Positions 28,967 to 39,880 of a stretch of DNA of 64,000 nucleotides are shown in pieces. Source of the DNA: Myxococcales bacterium. GTDB lineage: Bacteria > Myxococcota > Myxococcia > Myxococcales > Anaeromyxobacteraceae. A program made the translations under genes and the position numbers. The notes beneath the pieces were generated by a model, which saw only the letters and a list, made by a program, of their open reading frames with translations, had not been told where the DNA came from and did not search any database. The stretch's first letter is position 1. Each line of letters opens with the position of its first letter. The stretch is from NCBI GenBank assembly GCA_021806645.1, contig JAJZQX010000002.1, forward strand, positions 1-64,000. Direction: 5' to 3'.

Positions 28967-29353
28967 TCACTCGTCCGACTGGTTGGGCCGCTGGGGCCGG
29001 CCCGAGCGCGACCCGCGGTTCAGCACTCGGCCCGGAGGCCGGTGGCGCTGGTAGCTTTCCTCGGAATCGACCGGCGGCGCGGGCTGCGCGGCCGGGGCCG
29101 GCGCCTGGGGCTGGTTCAGCGTGTCTCCGTGGGGATCGGTGCCGGAAGGCATGCTGCTGGCGGCCGGACCGCTGGCTGGCAGGTCGGCCTGGGACGGCGG
29201 CGACAGCACCGGCTGGGGCGCCTCGGCGCTGGCGGCCGCGCCCCCGGCGGCGGGTGAAGGCGGCGGCGGCTCGGTCACCCGGCGGACGATCAGGATCGCG
29301 CCCGCGGTCAGCAGGACGATCAAGGCGACGGCGACGGCGAACGGCTTGCCCAT
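28967..29353 (-). CDS. Small membrane-anchored Pro/Ala-rich protein
   Basis: 128 residues with one N-terminal membrane helix (AVAVALIVLLTAGAILIV), then a low-complexity Pro/Ala/Ser-rich region ending in a basic RGSRSGRPQRP segment. No family is recognised. It is the last of four minus-strand genes after an ECF sigma factor, 15 bases behind its neighbour, and may be an envelope protein of that regulon. The composition makes homology calls unreliable. Confidence 0.6.
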   Translation of the reverse strand: MGKPFAVAVALIVLLTAGAILIVRRVTEPPPPSPAAGGAAASAEAPQPVLSPPSQADLPASGPAASSMPSGTDPHGDTLNQPQAPAPAAQPAPPVDSEESYQRHRPPGRVLNRGSRSGRPQRPNQSDE

Positions 29354-29368
29354 GCGGAGTCCGTGGGG

Positions 29369-29860
29369 CTACGGCCCCGCCGGCCAGGCGTGGACGGTGA
29401 CGAAGTAGGCCACGCCGTTCCTCTCGCCGCTCACCTGGTGGATGATCCGCTGCCCATGCTCGATGGTGAGGCGCGACTGCGTGTTCCGCTGCGCCAGCGC
29501 CACCTCGATGGTCACGTTCTTGCTGTTGGCGTCCTGCACCGTGAGCGCCACGTGGTCGCCCCCGGGCAAGGCGGTGAACTCGGTCTTCTTCACCGTCATC
29601 CCGAAGTCCTGCTCGCTCACCAGCTCCCAGCGCTTGTAGGCCAGCTTGGAGAGCTGCTGCTTCAAGGGGGCCAGCCTGGCATCGAGCGCGGCCGGCCCCT
29701 TGCGGGAGCCCTTGATGACCCGCACCCGCACCGGGATGGGCGCGGAGGCCGCCGGCGCCGGCGCGCCGGGCGGGGGACCAGGCGGCTCCGGCGAGGCCAT
29801 GACGGGAGTGAACGGCTGGAGGAGGAGCAGCGCCAGCGTGGCCACCGCGATTCGGGTCAT
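29369..29860 (-). CDS. Hypothetical secreted protein in the ECF sigma operon
   Basis: 163 residues with a Sec signal peptide (IAVATLALLLLQPFTPVMA), a Pro/Ala linker and a compact domain from about residue 45 (VRVRVIKGSRKGPAALDARL, KQQLSKLAYKRWELVSEQDF, ALPGGDHVALTVQDANSKN). The domain is predicted periplasmic and beta-rich. ATG 29860 overlaps the anti-sigma stop (ATGA), so it is co-translated with the sigma/anti-sigma pair, suggesting a sensor or target role in that envelope response. Not a family I can name. Confidence 0.65.
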   Translation of the reverse strand: MTRIAVATLALLLLQPFTPVMASPEPPGPPPGAPAPAASAPIPVRVRVIKGSRKGPAALDARLAPLKQQLSKLAYKRWELVSEQDFGMTVKKTEFTALPGGDHVALTVQDANSKNVTIEVALAQRNTQSRLTIEHGQRIIHQVSGERNGVAYFVTVHAWPAGP

Positions 29861-30321
29861 GTCGCCTCGTCGTCGTCGATGAGGACCACCGGCCCGTCGC
29901 TCGACTGGATGATGGTGGTGGCCCCTTCGGAGTTCACCTCGAGGGCGGCGGTGGAGCGATCGTGCCTGGCGCCGCGCTCGACGTAGAGGGCGACCAGCAG
30001 CGCCGCCGCGACGGGGGCGAGCGCGCCGAACGCCGCGAACCAGGGGTGCAGGACGACGGTCCGCCGCAGGCGGGCCAGCGGGCCGAGGTGGCGGTGCTCG
30101 ATGCGCGCCATCACCTGGCCGGCGAACGGGGCGAAGTCGCGGCGCGCGGCCACGGCCTGCAGCGCCTCGGAGACCAGCCCCTCGGTGGAGGCCAGCGCCG
30201 CGCCCCAGCGGCGGCAGCCCTCGCAGCCGGCCAGGTGGCCGGCCAGCGCGGCGGCCTCGGCCGGGGAGAGTTCCCCCTGGCGGGATCCGACCAGCGGCCT
30301 GTAGGTGGTGCAGTCAGCCAT
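29857..30321 (-). CDS. Anti-sigma factor, zinc-finger (zf-HC2) type
   Basis: 154 residues. The N-terminal ZAS-like motif GHLAGCEGC (HxxxCxxC) is followed by a helical region that would bind the ECF factor, one membrane helix (FAAFGALAPVAAALLVALYV) and an acidic periplasmic tail (VLIDDDEAT). It lies 15 bases after the sigma gene. It would hold sigma inactive at the membrane until a signal releases it. Confidence 0.8.
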   Translation of the reverse strand: MADCTTYRPLVGSRQGELSPAEAAALAGHLAGCEGCRRWGAALASTEGLVSEALQAVAARRDFAPFAGQVMARIEHRHLGPLARLRRTVVLHPWFAAFGALAPVAAALLVALYVERGARHDRSTAALEVNSEGATTIIQSSDGPVVLIDDDEAT

Positions 30322-30336
30322 GGCCTTCCGAAGATG

Positions 30337-30942
30337 CTACTCCTCGCCTCCAACCTTCTGCCGCGTCGCAGGTGGGGCGTACTCCGCCAGCGCCGCCTGC
30401 ATCCTCTTCCGGGCGTGGAAGAGCCGGCTCATCACCGTACCCTTCTGGATCCCGAGCCGCTCCGCCAGTTCCTCGTAGGAGAGCCCCTCCACCTCGCGCA
30501 ACACCAGGATGGTCCGGTGGATCTCCGGCAGCCCGTCGAGCGCCGCCTCCATCCGGCCCGCCAGCTCCCGCCGCAGCAGGTTGGCGGACGGATCGACGCC
30601 CAGCGAGGTGGAGAGGATCCCCTCGCCGCCCTCCTGGAGCGCCTCCTCGCGGACGTCCTCCAGCTGGTCCCGCCGGCTCTTCCGCTCTCGCCGGAGCGAG
30701 TCGATGGCCAGGTGGCTGGTGATCCGCGTCACCCAGGTCTGGAAGCTCGAGTCACCCTTGAACTCGGCGAGGTGGCCGTGGACGCGGACGAAGGCCTCCT
30801 GGGAGATGTCCCAGGCCTGATCCGGATTTCTGACGATGCCCAGCGCCACCACGAAGACCTTCCTCTGGAAGCGGACCACCAGCGCCTCGAAGGCGCGATC
30901 GTCACCAGCCCTGGCTGCGTCCACCAGCGCGAGATCGTCCAC
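30337..30942 (-). CDS. ECF RNA polymerase sigma factor (RpoE-like)
   Basis: 201 residues from GTG 30942. Region 2 includes AFEALVVRFQRKVFVVALGIVRNPDQAWDISQEAFVRVH in sequence and TWVTRITSHLAIDSLRRERK; region 4 includes LVLREVEGLSYEELAERLGIQKGTVMSRLFHARKRM. The anti-sigma gene follows directly. Upstream lies an elaborate palindromic region (30966-31009) shared with the divergent DUF4175 operon, so the factor may control both directions. Confidence 0.9.
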   Translation of the reverse strand: MDDLALVDAARAGDDRAFEALVVRFQRKVFVVALGIVRNPDQAWDISQEAFVRVHGHLAEFKGDSSFQTWVTRITSHLAIDSLRRERKSRRDQLEDVREEALQEGGEGILSTSLGVDPSANLLRRELAGRMEAALDGLPEIHRTILVLREVEGLSYEELAERLGIQKGTVMSRLFHARKRMQAALAEYAPPATRQKVGGEE

Positions 30943-30965
30943 TTCCGGGTATCCAGACGGGGCAA

Positions 30966-31009
30966 GGGTGTGAGGAATTCACTTCGAAGTGGGACTCCTT
31001 ATCACACCC
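30966..31009. promoter_or_regulatory. Nested palindromes between divergent operons
   Basis: A perfect 12-bp palindrome CACTTCGAAGTG (30980-30991) lies inside a wider inverted repeat, GGGTGTGA (30966-30973) and TCACACCC (31002-31009), nearly concentric with it. It lies between the sigma gene (start 30942) and the DUF4175 operon (start 31086). It could be an operator for a dimeric regulator controlling both promoters, or an extruded stem in the leader. Confidence 0.55.
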
Positions 31010-31085
31010 CATCCGCCCGGGAGGTTGGCCGGCGGGGCGCGGAGGCCTTACGATTCCCGTCTACCGGCGAAGTGGCCGGAATCAC

Positions 31086-34000
31086 ATGACCGACCTCCCC
31101 ATCGACATCGCCGGACAGCTCGTCCGGGCTCGAGGCCGCGCCCGGCGCCTGGCGCTCGCCGAGTGGGCCGCCCTTGGCCTGGCCGGGGCGGTGGCGTCGT
31201 TGCTCCTGGGGACAGGGCTGCTGGCCGCCGGCGTCCGCCTCTCGCCGATCAGGTGGCTGACCCTGGCGCTGGTGGTCGCGGCGCTGGCCGAGGCCGGCCG
31301 GAGGCTCTGGCTGACCCGCCGGGGGAGCGGCACCGACGAGGCCGTGGCCCGCCTCATCGCGCCGGCCGACCCGGCGCTCCGCTCCGCTCTGGTCTCGGCC
31401 GTGGAGCTGACCCGGGCCCGCGACGGCCTGGCCGCCTCCGGCGCCGCCTCGCTGGAGCTGCTCGACGCCCACGTGGCCCGCTCCGCCGCCGCCGCCCGCG
31501 CCGTCGAGCTCGCCACCGTCCTCCCCGCCTCCAGGGCCCGGCGCGCCGGGTGGGTGGCCGCGGGCGTCGCGCTCTGCTGGCTGGTGGCGCTGGCCGCGGG
31601 CGGCGGGACCACGCTGCGCCAGGCGAGACGGCTCCTGGCCGGCGATCCGGCCACGGCGCTGGGGCCGTCGCTCGACCAGATCACCGGCGACATCGAGCTC
31701 GGCTTCCGCTTCCCGGCCCACACCCACCGCCCGCCCCAGGTCCTCTCCGGCACCGGCGGCGAGATCCGGGCGCCGCGCGGCACCGAGGTGAGCCTGCGGA
31801 CCCGCGCCGACCGGGTGGTGGAGGCGGCCGAGCTGGCGCTGCGGAAGCCCGACGGCGCGGTGGCGCGGCGGATCGCCCTCTCTGTGAGCGGCGGGCGGGA
31901 GCTGGCCGGCCGCCTGGTGGTGGACGAGGGGGGCAGCTACCGGTTCCGCTTCGCCACCGCCCGCGGCGAGACGGTGGCGGAGGGGCCGCCCATCCCGCTG
32001 GTGGTCGAGCCCGACGCCTTCCCCACCGTCCGCCTCACCGCGCCCGAGGCCGAGCTGGAGGTGGCCCCCGACGCCGTGGTCCACGTCGAGTGGTCGGCCG
32101 AGGACGACTACGGCCTGGCCTCGCTCTCGCTGGTGCTGCGCGCCCCCGGCGGCTCGGAGTCGCGGCGCCCCCTGCGCGCCCTCGCCGGCCTGCGCCGGGA
32201 CTCGGGCGGCTTCGACCTGCCGCTCGGGCCGGAGCGGCTGGGCGAGGGGGAGCGGCTCCTCTACTGGCTGGAGGTGGAGGACAACGACGCCGTCTCCGGC
32301 CCCAAGAAGGGCGCCTCGGCCACGCAGGCCGTCAAGCTCTACAGCGAGGCCGAGCACCGGCGCGCCGCCATGGAGAAGGCGCGCGCCGCCTGGGAGCAGC
32401 TGGTGGTCCACCTCGGCGACCGGCTCGAGCTGCAGGCCGGCGGTCCGGTGGCCACGCCGGCGCGGCTCCCGCTCGGCGCCGCGCTCGACGTCAAGGCGCG
32501 CGCGCTCCACATGGCGGTGGCGGCGACGGCGGCCGAGCTGCGGCGCGACCGGGTGGCGCCGCGCGAGGTGGCGCGGGCGCTCGCCAACGTGGCCGCCTCG
32601 CTCAAGACCGCGGAGCAGCGGGCCACCGCCATCCGGCAGGGCGCGCGGCGGGTGGTGGCGGCCGGGCAGCCGGTCGGCGGGCAGGCCGGGCAGGTGGCCT
32701 GGGCCGACGGCCTGCTGGTGGCCGAGCTGGAGAGGGACGTCCTCTACCTGGAGCAGCTCTTCGACAGGTCGCGGGCCGGCGAGCTGGTGCGGCTGGCGCG
32801 CGAGCTCTCCGCCCGCAAGCGCGACCTGCAGGCGGTGCTGGAGCGGCTGCGCGACTCGCCCGGAGACGCCGCCCGCCAGGAGGCGCTGGCGCAGGTGAGG
32901 CGGCTCAGGGCCCGCATGCGGGAGCTGCAGGCGCGCCTGGCCGAGACGGCCCGCGGCTTCAACGACCAGCACCTCAACGCCGAGGCGCTGGCCGAGCTCT
33001 CCCGGCAGAAGGACCTGGCCTCGCCGCTCGACGCCATCGAGAAGGCCATCCAGCAGGGCGACATGGCCGCCGCCATGAAGTCGCTCGACCAGCTCGCCTC
33101 GCAGCTCGACCAGCTCGCCTCTTCGCTGGAGAAGACCGCCGCCGAGCCGGACGCCCGGCAGCGGGCGCTCATGAAGGAGATGCTCGCCTTCAAGGCGCAG
33201 CTGGAGCAGGTGGAGCGGCAGCAGCAGGAGACGGCCGCTCGGACCGAGCGGCTAGAGCACACCTTGCGCCAGCGGCTCGGGCCGAAGCTGGAGGAGGCCA
33301 GGCAGGCCGCGCCGGCGCTGGAGCAGCTGGCCCGGGAGGCGCGCCAGGCGCTCGACCAGGCGCAGCCGGGCGTGCCGGCGCGCGGCGAGCCCGATCTCGA
33401 CGCCGCCCGCGAGGCGCTGGCCGACCTGCAGCGGGCGCTGGCGATGCGCGACCTCGACGCCGCCGGCGAGCAGGCGCAGCGGGCCCATGGACCGACCCTG
33501 CGGCTGGGGCAGGCGCTGGAGGAGGACGCGGCGCTGGCCGAGCGGTTCCCCGGCGCCACCACCCGGGACGCGGGGTCGCTGCGCGCCGCGCAGGCGCGGG
33601 TGAAGGAGGCGGCGCCGCGCATCGCCAGGATCCGCGAGCGCCTGGGGAAGCTCACGCCCGATCCCCGGCAGGCCATGACGCCGGGCGACCGGCGGAAGGC
33701 GGCCGAGCTGGCCGCCAGGCAGCAGGGGCTGGAGCGCCAGGCCGGCGAGCTGCAGCAGAAGCTCGGGGCGCTGGCCGAGAAGGCGCCCATCTTCCCGCCC
33801 CAGGCGCAGGGGCTGCTGGGCGAGAGCCGCGGCCACATGGGCTCGGCCGCCGGCGAGCTGCGGGGGCGCAACCCGCAGCGCGGCCACGGCGAGCAGGAGG
33901 CTGCGCTGGAGCGGCTCGGCCAGTTCAAGAAGGGGCTGGAGCAGATGGCCAGGCGGTCGAAGGGCGGCCAGGGCGGCGGCTTCCCGTTCCCGTTCGGCGA

Positions 34001-34187
34001 GACCGGCGGCGGCGAGCGCGAGGGCGAGGTGGGCGATCCCATGCCGGAGAAGGTGGCCATCCCCGGCTCGGAGGCCCACCGGCTGCCCGAGGAGTTCCGC
34101 CGCGACCTGCTAGAGGCGATGAAGCAGGGGGCGCCGGAGCGGTACCGCGGCGAGGTGCAGCGCTACTACGAGGAGCTGGTCAAGTGA
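31086..34187 (+). CDS. DUF4175-type membrane protein with long coiled coils
   Basis: 1033 residues. The N-terminal part has membrane helices ([55 protein letters not shown]). An Ig-like/beta region near residues 200-400 is followed by about 500 residues rich in Gln, Glu, Ala and Leu typical of long coiled coils. Domain order matches DUF4175/TIGR02302 proteins found next to MoxR-DUF58-VWA operons, as here. It is the first gene of a tightly coupled five-gene operon; the next gene starts with a GTGA overlap. Probably an envelope scaffold; its biochemical role is not established to my knowledge. Confidence 0.75.
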   Translation: MTDLPIDIAGQLVRARGRARRLALAEWAALGLAGAVASLLLGTGLLAAGVRLSPIRWLTLALVVAALAEAGRRLWLTRRGSGTDEAVARLIAPADPALRSALVSAVELTRARDGLAASGAASLELLDAHVARSAAAARAVELATVLPASRARRAGWVAAGVALCWLVALAAGGGTTLRQARRLLAGDPATALGPSLDQITGDIELGFRFPAHTHRPPQVLSGTGGEIRAPRGTEVSLRTRADRVVEAAELALRKPDGAVARRIALSVSGGRELAGRLVVDEGGSYRFRFATARGETVAEGPPIPLVVEPDAFPTVRLTAPEAELEVAPDAVVHVEWSAEDDYGLASLSLVLRAPGGSESRRPLRALAGLRRDSGGFDLPLGPERLGEGERLLYWLEVEDNDAVSGPKKGASATQAVKLYSEAEHRRAAMEKARAAWEQLVVHLGDRLELQAGGPVATPARLPLGAALDVKARALHMAVAATAAELRRDRVAPREVARALANVAASLKTAEQRATAIRQGARRVVAAGQPVGGQAGQVAWADGLLVAELERDVLYLEQLFDRSRAGELVRLARELSARKRDLQAVLERLRDSPGDAARQEALAQVRRLRARMRELQARLAETARGFNDQHLNAEALAELSRQKDLASPLDAIEKAIQQGDMAAAMKSLDQLASQLDQLASSLEKTAAEPDARQRALMKEMLAFKAQLEQVERQQQETAARTERLEHTLRQRLGPKLEEARQAAPALEQLAREARQALDQAQPGVPARGEPDLDAAREALADLQRALAMRDLDAAGEQAQRAHGPTLRLGQALEEDAALAERFPGATTRDAGSLRAAQARVKEAAPRIARIRERLGKLTPDPRQAMTPGDRRKAAELAARQQGLERQAGELQQKLGALAEKAPIFPPQAQGLLGESRGHMGSAAGELRGRNPQRGHGEQEAALERLGQFKKGLEQMARRSKGGQGGGFPFPFGETGGGEREGEVGDPMPEKVAIPGSEAHRLPEEFRRDLLEAMKQGAPERYRGEVQRYYEELVK

Positions 34188-35718
34188 TCGCCGCCCTGCT
34201 CGCGCTCTCGCTGGCCGCGCCGCCGCCGGAGCTCGGCGCGGCGGTGAGCCGCCTGCACGAGGAGGACGTGGCCGGGGCCGCGCCGGTCATCGAGGCGGCG
34301 GCCGCCACCCGCGCCGGCGATCCGCTCGCCCAGCTCGCGCTCGGCCAGCTCCGCTTCTACCAGCACCGCTACGACGAGGCGGCCAGGCTGCTGGAGTCGG
34401 CCACCCCCGGCGCCGATCCGACCGGCCTGCTGCGGCTGGCCCGCGCCGCCGCCGAGCTGATGCGCGGCCACGCCGAGGTGGAGGGCGAGCACTTCGTCAT
34501 CTCCTACCCGAAGGGGAAGGACGAGGTGCTGGTGCCGTACCTGCTCGAGACGCTGGAGGCGGAGCGGGCGGCGCTGGCGAGCGACCTCGGCGTGGCGCCG
34601 GCCGAGAAGGTGCGGGTGGAGATCCTGGGCGCCGTCTCCGAGCTGGCCCGCCTCTCCACGCTCACCGACGCCGAGATCCGCGGCTCCGGCACCATCGCGC
34701 TCTGCAAGTACGGCAAGCTGATGCTGGTCTCCCCCAAGGCGCTCTTCACCGGCTACGACTGGCTCGACACCGCCGCCCACGAGTACGTCCACTACGTGGT
34801 GATGCGCGCCGGCGGCCCGGCCACGCCCATCTGGCTCCACGAGGGGCTGGCCAAGTGGCTGGAGACCCGCTGGCGCGGCGAGGGCGGGCAGGACTTCACC
34901 CCCTTCTCGGCGGCGCTGGTCCGCCGGGCCGCGGAGAAGGGGACGCTGGTCCGCTTCGAGCAGATGCACCCCTCCATGGCCAAGCTGCCGACGCAGGAGC
35001 GGGCGGCGCTGGCCTTCGCCGAGGTGGCGCTGGCGGTGGAGCTGATGGTGAAGAAGGGCGGGACCCCGGCGCTGGCGCGCACGCTGCAGCTGCTGGCGGG
35101 CGGCACGCCGGTCGAGACCGCCGTGGTGGCGACCATGGGGATGCCCTGGCCGGAGTTCATGGCCACCTGGAAGCGCCACCTCGCCACCCGGCCGCTGCCG
35201 CGCGGCGGCGCCCAGGCCATGCGGCGGCTCAAGTTCATCGACGACCCGAAGCAGGGCGGGCCATGGGCCGAGTGGGCCGAGCTGGACGACCCGAAGGCGC
35301 GCGAGTTCGCCCGGCTCGGCGAGCTGATGCGCGAGCGGGGCCGCCCGGTGGCGGCGCGGCTCGAGTACCGCAAGGCGCTCGACCGGGGCGGCGGCCGGGT
35401 GGCCGTGCTGGCCAGCCAGTTCGCCGTGGTGGCCATCCAGACCGGGCGGCAGGCCGAGGCCGAGCAGGTGCTGGGCGAGGCCATAAGCTGGAACCCGGGT
35501 CACCCGTCGCTGCGGGTGCGGCTCGGCCGGCTCTTGCTCCAGCGCCAGGACTTCGCCGGCGCCCGCCGGCAGCTCGTCCTGGCCAACCGGCAGGACCCGT
35601 TCGATCCCGAGATCCACGTGGGGCTGGCGCTGGCCCACGACGCGCTCGGCGACCCGGCTTCCGCCTCGCGCGAGCGGCGCTTCGCGGAGATACTGCGGGA
35701 GAGAGGACACGCCAGCCC

Positions 35719-35722
<4 letters not shown>
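34184..35722 (+). CDS. TPR-containing gluzincin (MA clan) peptidase-like protein
   Basis: 512 residues from GTG 34184, with a short signal-like N-terminus ([12 protein letters not shown]). The zinc motif [10 protein letters not shown] (HExxH, H about 199) and a downstream [10 protein letters not shown] match peptidase-MA-type enzymes. TPR-like repeats lie before ([18 protein letters not shown]) and after ([34 protein letters not shown]) the peptidase part. Probably periplasmic. Overlaps both neighbours by 4 bases, so it is a fixed partner of the DUF4175 protein and the MoxR system. Confidence 0.75.
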
Positions 35723-36723
<1,001 letters not shown>

Positions 36724-37629
36724 ATGGCCTCGCCGTCGCGCCCCCTGCTCGACCCGGAGGTGCTGGCCCGGCTCGGGACGCTCAAGCTGCGGGTCCGCTC
36801 CGTCACCGAGGGGATCCTCTCCGGCCTGCACCGCTCGCCGCACCACGGCCAGTCGGTCGAGTTCGCCGAGCACAAGGAGTACGCCCCGGGCGACGACGTG
36901 CGGCGCATCGACTGGAAGGCCTACGGCAAGTTCGACAAGTACTACGTGAAGCAGTTCGAGCAGGAGACCAACCTGCGCTGCCACCTGGTGGTGGACAGCT
37001 CCGGCTCGATGGGCTGGAAGGGGGCGCCGGGGCGGCTCACCAAGCTGGAGTACGGCGCCGCCCTGGCCGCCTCGCTCGCCTGGCTGCTGGTGCGCCAGGC
37101 CGACGCGGCCGGGCTGCTGCTCTGCGCCGGCGAGGTGGTCAGGTCGATCCCGCCGCGGGCCTCGGCCGGCCACCTGCAGCCCATCCTGGAGGCCCTCTCG
37201 GCGGCGGTGCCGGCCGGGCCGACCCGGCTCGACGCCGCCATCGACTGGGTGGTGGAGCACGCCCCGCGCCGCTCGGCGGTGGTGCTGATCTCGGACCTCT
37301 TCGACCAGGACCAGCGGCTGCTCAAGCAGCTGGCCCAGCTCTCGCGCCGCGGCCACGAGGTGACCATCTTCCACCTGCTCGACCCGGCCGAGCTCACCTT
37401 CCCCTTCGAGGAGCCGACCCTCTTCCTCTCCATGGAGGACGGCCGCTCGGTGGAGGCGGTGGGGCGCGAGGTGAAGCAGGGCTACCTGGGGCTGATGGCG
37501 GCGTGGCTGGCGGGGGTGAAGCGCGAGGCGGCCGAGGCCGACCTCGACTACACGCTCTGCCCGACCGACCGGCCGCTCGACGAGGTGCTGTTGCCGTTCC
37601 TGGCCCGGCGGGAGCGCCACGCCGCATGA
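36724..37629 (+). CDS. DUF58-family protein with VWA-like domain
   Basis: 301 residues. DUF58 hallmarks are VEFAEHKEYAPGDDVRRIDWKAYGKFDKYYVKQFEQET in sequence, and a VWA-like fold with the metal-site motif VVDSSGSMGW. Cytoplasmic by prediction (no signal). It directly follows the MoxR ATPase and precedes the BatA protein, the standard MoxR-APE layout. Probable client or adaptor of the ATPase. Confidence 0.9.
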   Translation: MASPSRPLLDPEVLARLGTLKLRVRSVTEGILSGLHRSPHHGQSVEFAEHKEYAPGDDVRRIDWKAYGKFDKYYVKQFEQETNLRCHLVVDSSGSMGWKGAPGRLTKLEYGAALAASLAWLLVRQADAAGLLLCAGEVVRSIPPRASAGHLQPILEALSAAVPAGPTRLDAAIDWVVEHAPRRSAVVLISDLFDQDQRLLKQLAQLSRRGHEVTIFHLLDPAELTFPFEEPTLFLSMEDGRSVEAVGREVKQGYLGLMAAWLAGVKREAAEADLDYTLCPTDRPLDEVLLPFLARRERHAA

Positions 37630-37645
37630 CCACCGGCGAGGCGCG

Positions 37646-39790
37646 GTGATCGGCTTCCTCGACCCGGCGCTGCTCTGGGGGCTGGGCGCGGCCGCGCTGC
37701 CGCTCCTCGTCCACCTCTTCTTCCGCCGCCGCCCGCGCCCGCTCGCCTTCCCCGCCTTCGAGTTCGTGCTGCGGGCCCGGCGCCAGACCGAGCGGCGGTT
37801 GAAGCTGCGCAAGCTGCTCCTCTTCCTGGCCCGGACGCTGGTGCTGGCGGCGGTGGCGCTGGCCCTGGCGCGGCCGCGCGCCGAGCGGCCCGAGACGTCG
37901 GCCGCGGCGGCCGCGGGCCCGGCCGCCACGGTGATCCTGCTCGACGCCTCCGGCTCGATGAGCTACCGGCTGGGCGGCGAGACGCTCTTCGAGCGCGGCC
38001 GGCGCGAGGCGCTGGCGGCGCTGGCGCGGCTCGGCAACCAGGAGCCGGTGGCAGCGCTGCTCTGCGACGGCGCCACGCCCCGGGCGGTGGCCCCCTCCTT
38101 CGACCGGGCCGCGGCCCGGCAGCTCCTCTCCGAGGCCCAGCCGACCGCGCTCCACGCCGACCTGACCACCTGCCTGGCCGCCGCGGCGCAGGGGCTCGGC
38201 GAGGGGCGGGGCCAGGAGCGGCTGGCCAGGCGGATCGTGGTGGTGACCGACCTGACCGCCACCGCCTGGCGGCTCGAGGCGCCGCCGCCCGAGCTGCCCG
38301 GGCCGGGCGGCAAGCCGGTCCGCCCCGAGGTGGTGGTGGTGGACGCGGCGCGCGGCGCGGCGCTCCCCAACCTGGCCGTCACCGGCCTCACCGCCGAGCC
38401 CGATGCCGCGGTCGGGCCGCGCGGCTACAGGGTGACCGCCACCGTGCTCGACGCCGGCGTCGAGCGGGCCGGCGAGGTCTCGCTCACGCTGCGCGCCGCC
38501 GGCGACGCCCGCCCGGCGGTGCGCGCCTTCCTCGACGTCCCGCCGGGCGCCACCGTCCGCAAGACCTTCTCCCACCCCTTCACGGCGGGTGGACCGGCGG
38601 TGCTCACCGCCGCGCTCCCGGCCGATCCGCTCACCCTCGACGACCAGCGGTCGCTCACCCTGCGCGTGCCGCGCGAGGTCAAGGCGCTGGTGGTGGACGG
38701 CGCGCCCTCGCCAATGAAGCTGCGCGACGAGGCCTGGTTCGTCGAGGCGGCGCTCACCTCGGCCGCCTCGCCGGTCCGCCCCACCCTCATCGACGCCGAG
38801 GCCCTGGCCGGCGCCGACCTCCACGCCTTCGACGTGGTGCTGCTGCTCAACGTCCGCTCGGTGGGGTCCCGCGCCGCCGATCTGGAGGCCTTCGTCCACG
38901 GCGGCGGCGGCCTCTTCCTCTCCATGGGCGACCAGATCGATCCGGACGAGGTGAACCGCGAGCTGGCCGCCCTGCTGCCGTTGCCGCTCCACCTGGTCAA
39001 GACCGCCGCCGCCCCCGGCGCCGAGCGCGGCGCCGCCCGGCTGGCCCGCATCGACGAGGCCCACCCGGCGCTGGCGGTCTTCACCGGCGAGGCGCGCGAG
39101 GGGCTGGTGGGGGCCCGCTTCCAGCGCTACATGCTGACCCGGCCGGCCGGGCGCGGCGAGCCGCCGGTGGTGCTGGCCGCCTTCGACGACGGCGCCCCGG
39201 CGCTGGTCGAGGCGCGGCGCGGCAAGGGGCGGGTGCTGCTCTACACCTCGACCGTGGACCGCGACTGGACCGACTGGCCGCTCCGCACCAGCTTCCTGCC
39301 GGCCATGCAGCGGTTCGCCGGCTGGCTCTCCGGCGCCCTCGACGACCGGCGCGACCCGCCCACCGTGGTCGGCTCGCCGAGGACGCTCCACCTCGAGCCG
39401 GGGCGGCGGCTGGCCGCGCTGGTGGGACCGGACGGGAAGAGCCGCACCGGGCGCGACCTCGGCGTGACCTCGGCCGCCACCGCCGACGGCGGCGCCGACC
39501 TCACCTTCACCCCGCTCCAGCCCGGAGCGTGGCAGGTGCAGGTGGAGGAGCGTGGCGGCGCCCGGCTCGACGGCGCGCTGGCCTTCGCGGCCGTCATCGA
39601 CCCGCGCGAGTCCGACACCCGGCGGCTCGACCCGGCCGCGCTCACCGCCTGGCTGGGGGGCGGCGGCTCGGCGCGCGTGGACGGCTGGCCGGGCGGCGGC
39701 GGGGGTGGGGGGCCGGGCGTGCCGCTCTGGTCGATCCTGCTGGCGGTGGCGGTGGCGCTCTTCCTGGCCGAGGCGGCGCTGCTGGCCTGA
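37646..39790 (+). CDS. BatA-like protein: N-terminal membrane pair plus VWA domain
   Basis: 714 residues from GTG 37646. The BatA N-terminus reads FLDPALLWGLGAAALPLLVHL and LLLFLARTLVLAAVALALARPR; a VWA domain with metal site LLDASGSMSYR follows, then a long periplasmic region with a class-I-glutamine-amidotransferase-like part near residues 330-480 (HAFDVVLLLNVRSVG, FVHGGGGLFLSMGD). A last helix near the C-terminus (LWSILLAVAVALFLAEAALL) re-enters the membrane. It is the final gene of the MoxR operon. Confidence 0.82.
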   Translation: MIGFLDPALLWGLGAAALPLLVHLFFRRRPRPLAFPAFEFVLRARRQTERRLKLRKLLLFLARTLVLAAVALALARPRAERPETSAAAAAGPAATVILLDASGSMSYRLGGETLFERGRREALAALARLGNQEPVAALLCDGATPRAVAPSFDRAAARQLLSEAQPTALHADLTTCLAAAAQGLGEGRGQERLARRIVVVTDLTATAWRLEAPPPELPGPGGKPVRPEVVVVDAARGAALPNLAVTGLTAEPDAAVGPRGYRVTATVLDAGVERAGEVSLTLRAAGDARPAVRAFLDVPPGATVRKTFSHPFTAGGPAVLTAALPADPLTLDDQRSLTLRVPREVKALVVDGAPSPMKLRDEAWFVEAALTSAASPVRPTLIDAEALAGADLHAFDVVLLLNVRSVGSRAADLEAFVHGGGGLFLSMGDQIDPDEVNRELAALLPLPLHLVKTAAAPGAERGAARLARIDEAHPALAVFTGEAREGLVGARFQRYMLTRPAGRGEPPVVLAAFDDGAPALVEARRGKGRVLLYTSTVDRDWTDWPLRTSFLPAMQRFAGWLSGALDDRRDPPTVVGSPRTLHLEPGRRLAALVGPDGKSRTGRDLGVTSAATADGGADLTFTPLQPGAWQVQVEERGGARLDGALAFAAVIDPRESDTRRLDPAALTAWLGGGGSARVDGWPGGGGGGGPGVPLWSILLAVAVALFLAEAALLA

Positions 39791-39862
39791 GCGGGCCACC
39801 GCCCGGGGACGGCGCCGGGGCGGCGGCACCGGCCGGGACCAGGACTTGCCATTCGGTCGGAC

Positions 39863-39878
39863 TCGAATAATTATTCGA
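39863..39878. promoter_or_regulatory. 16-bp AT-rich palindrome before the DUF4143 ATPase
   Basis: TCGAATAATTATTCGA is a perfect 16-bp palindrome ending two bases before ATG 39881. It is strikingly AT-rich against the background and would overlap the ribosome-binding region of the mRNA. An operator, possibly for autoregulation, is the simplest reading. Confidence 0.6.
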
Positions 39879-39880
39879 TC

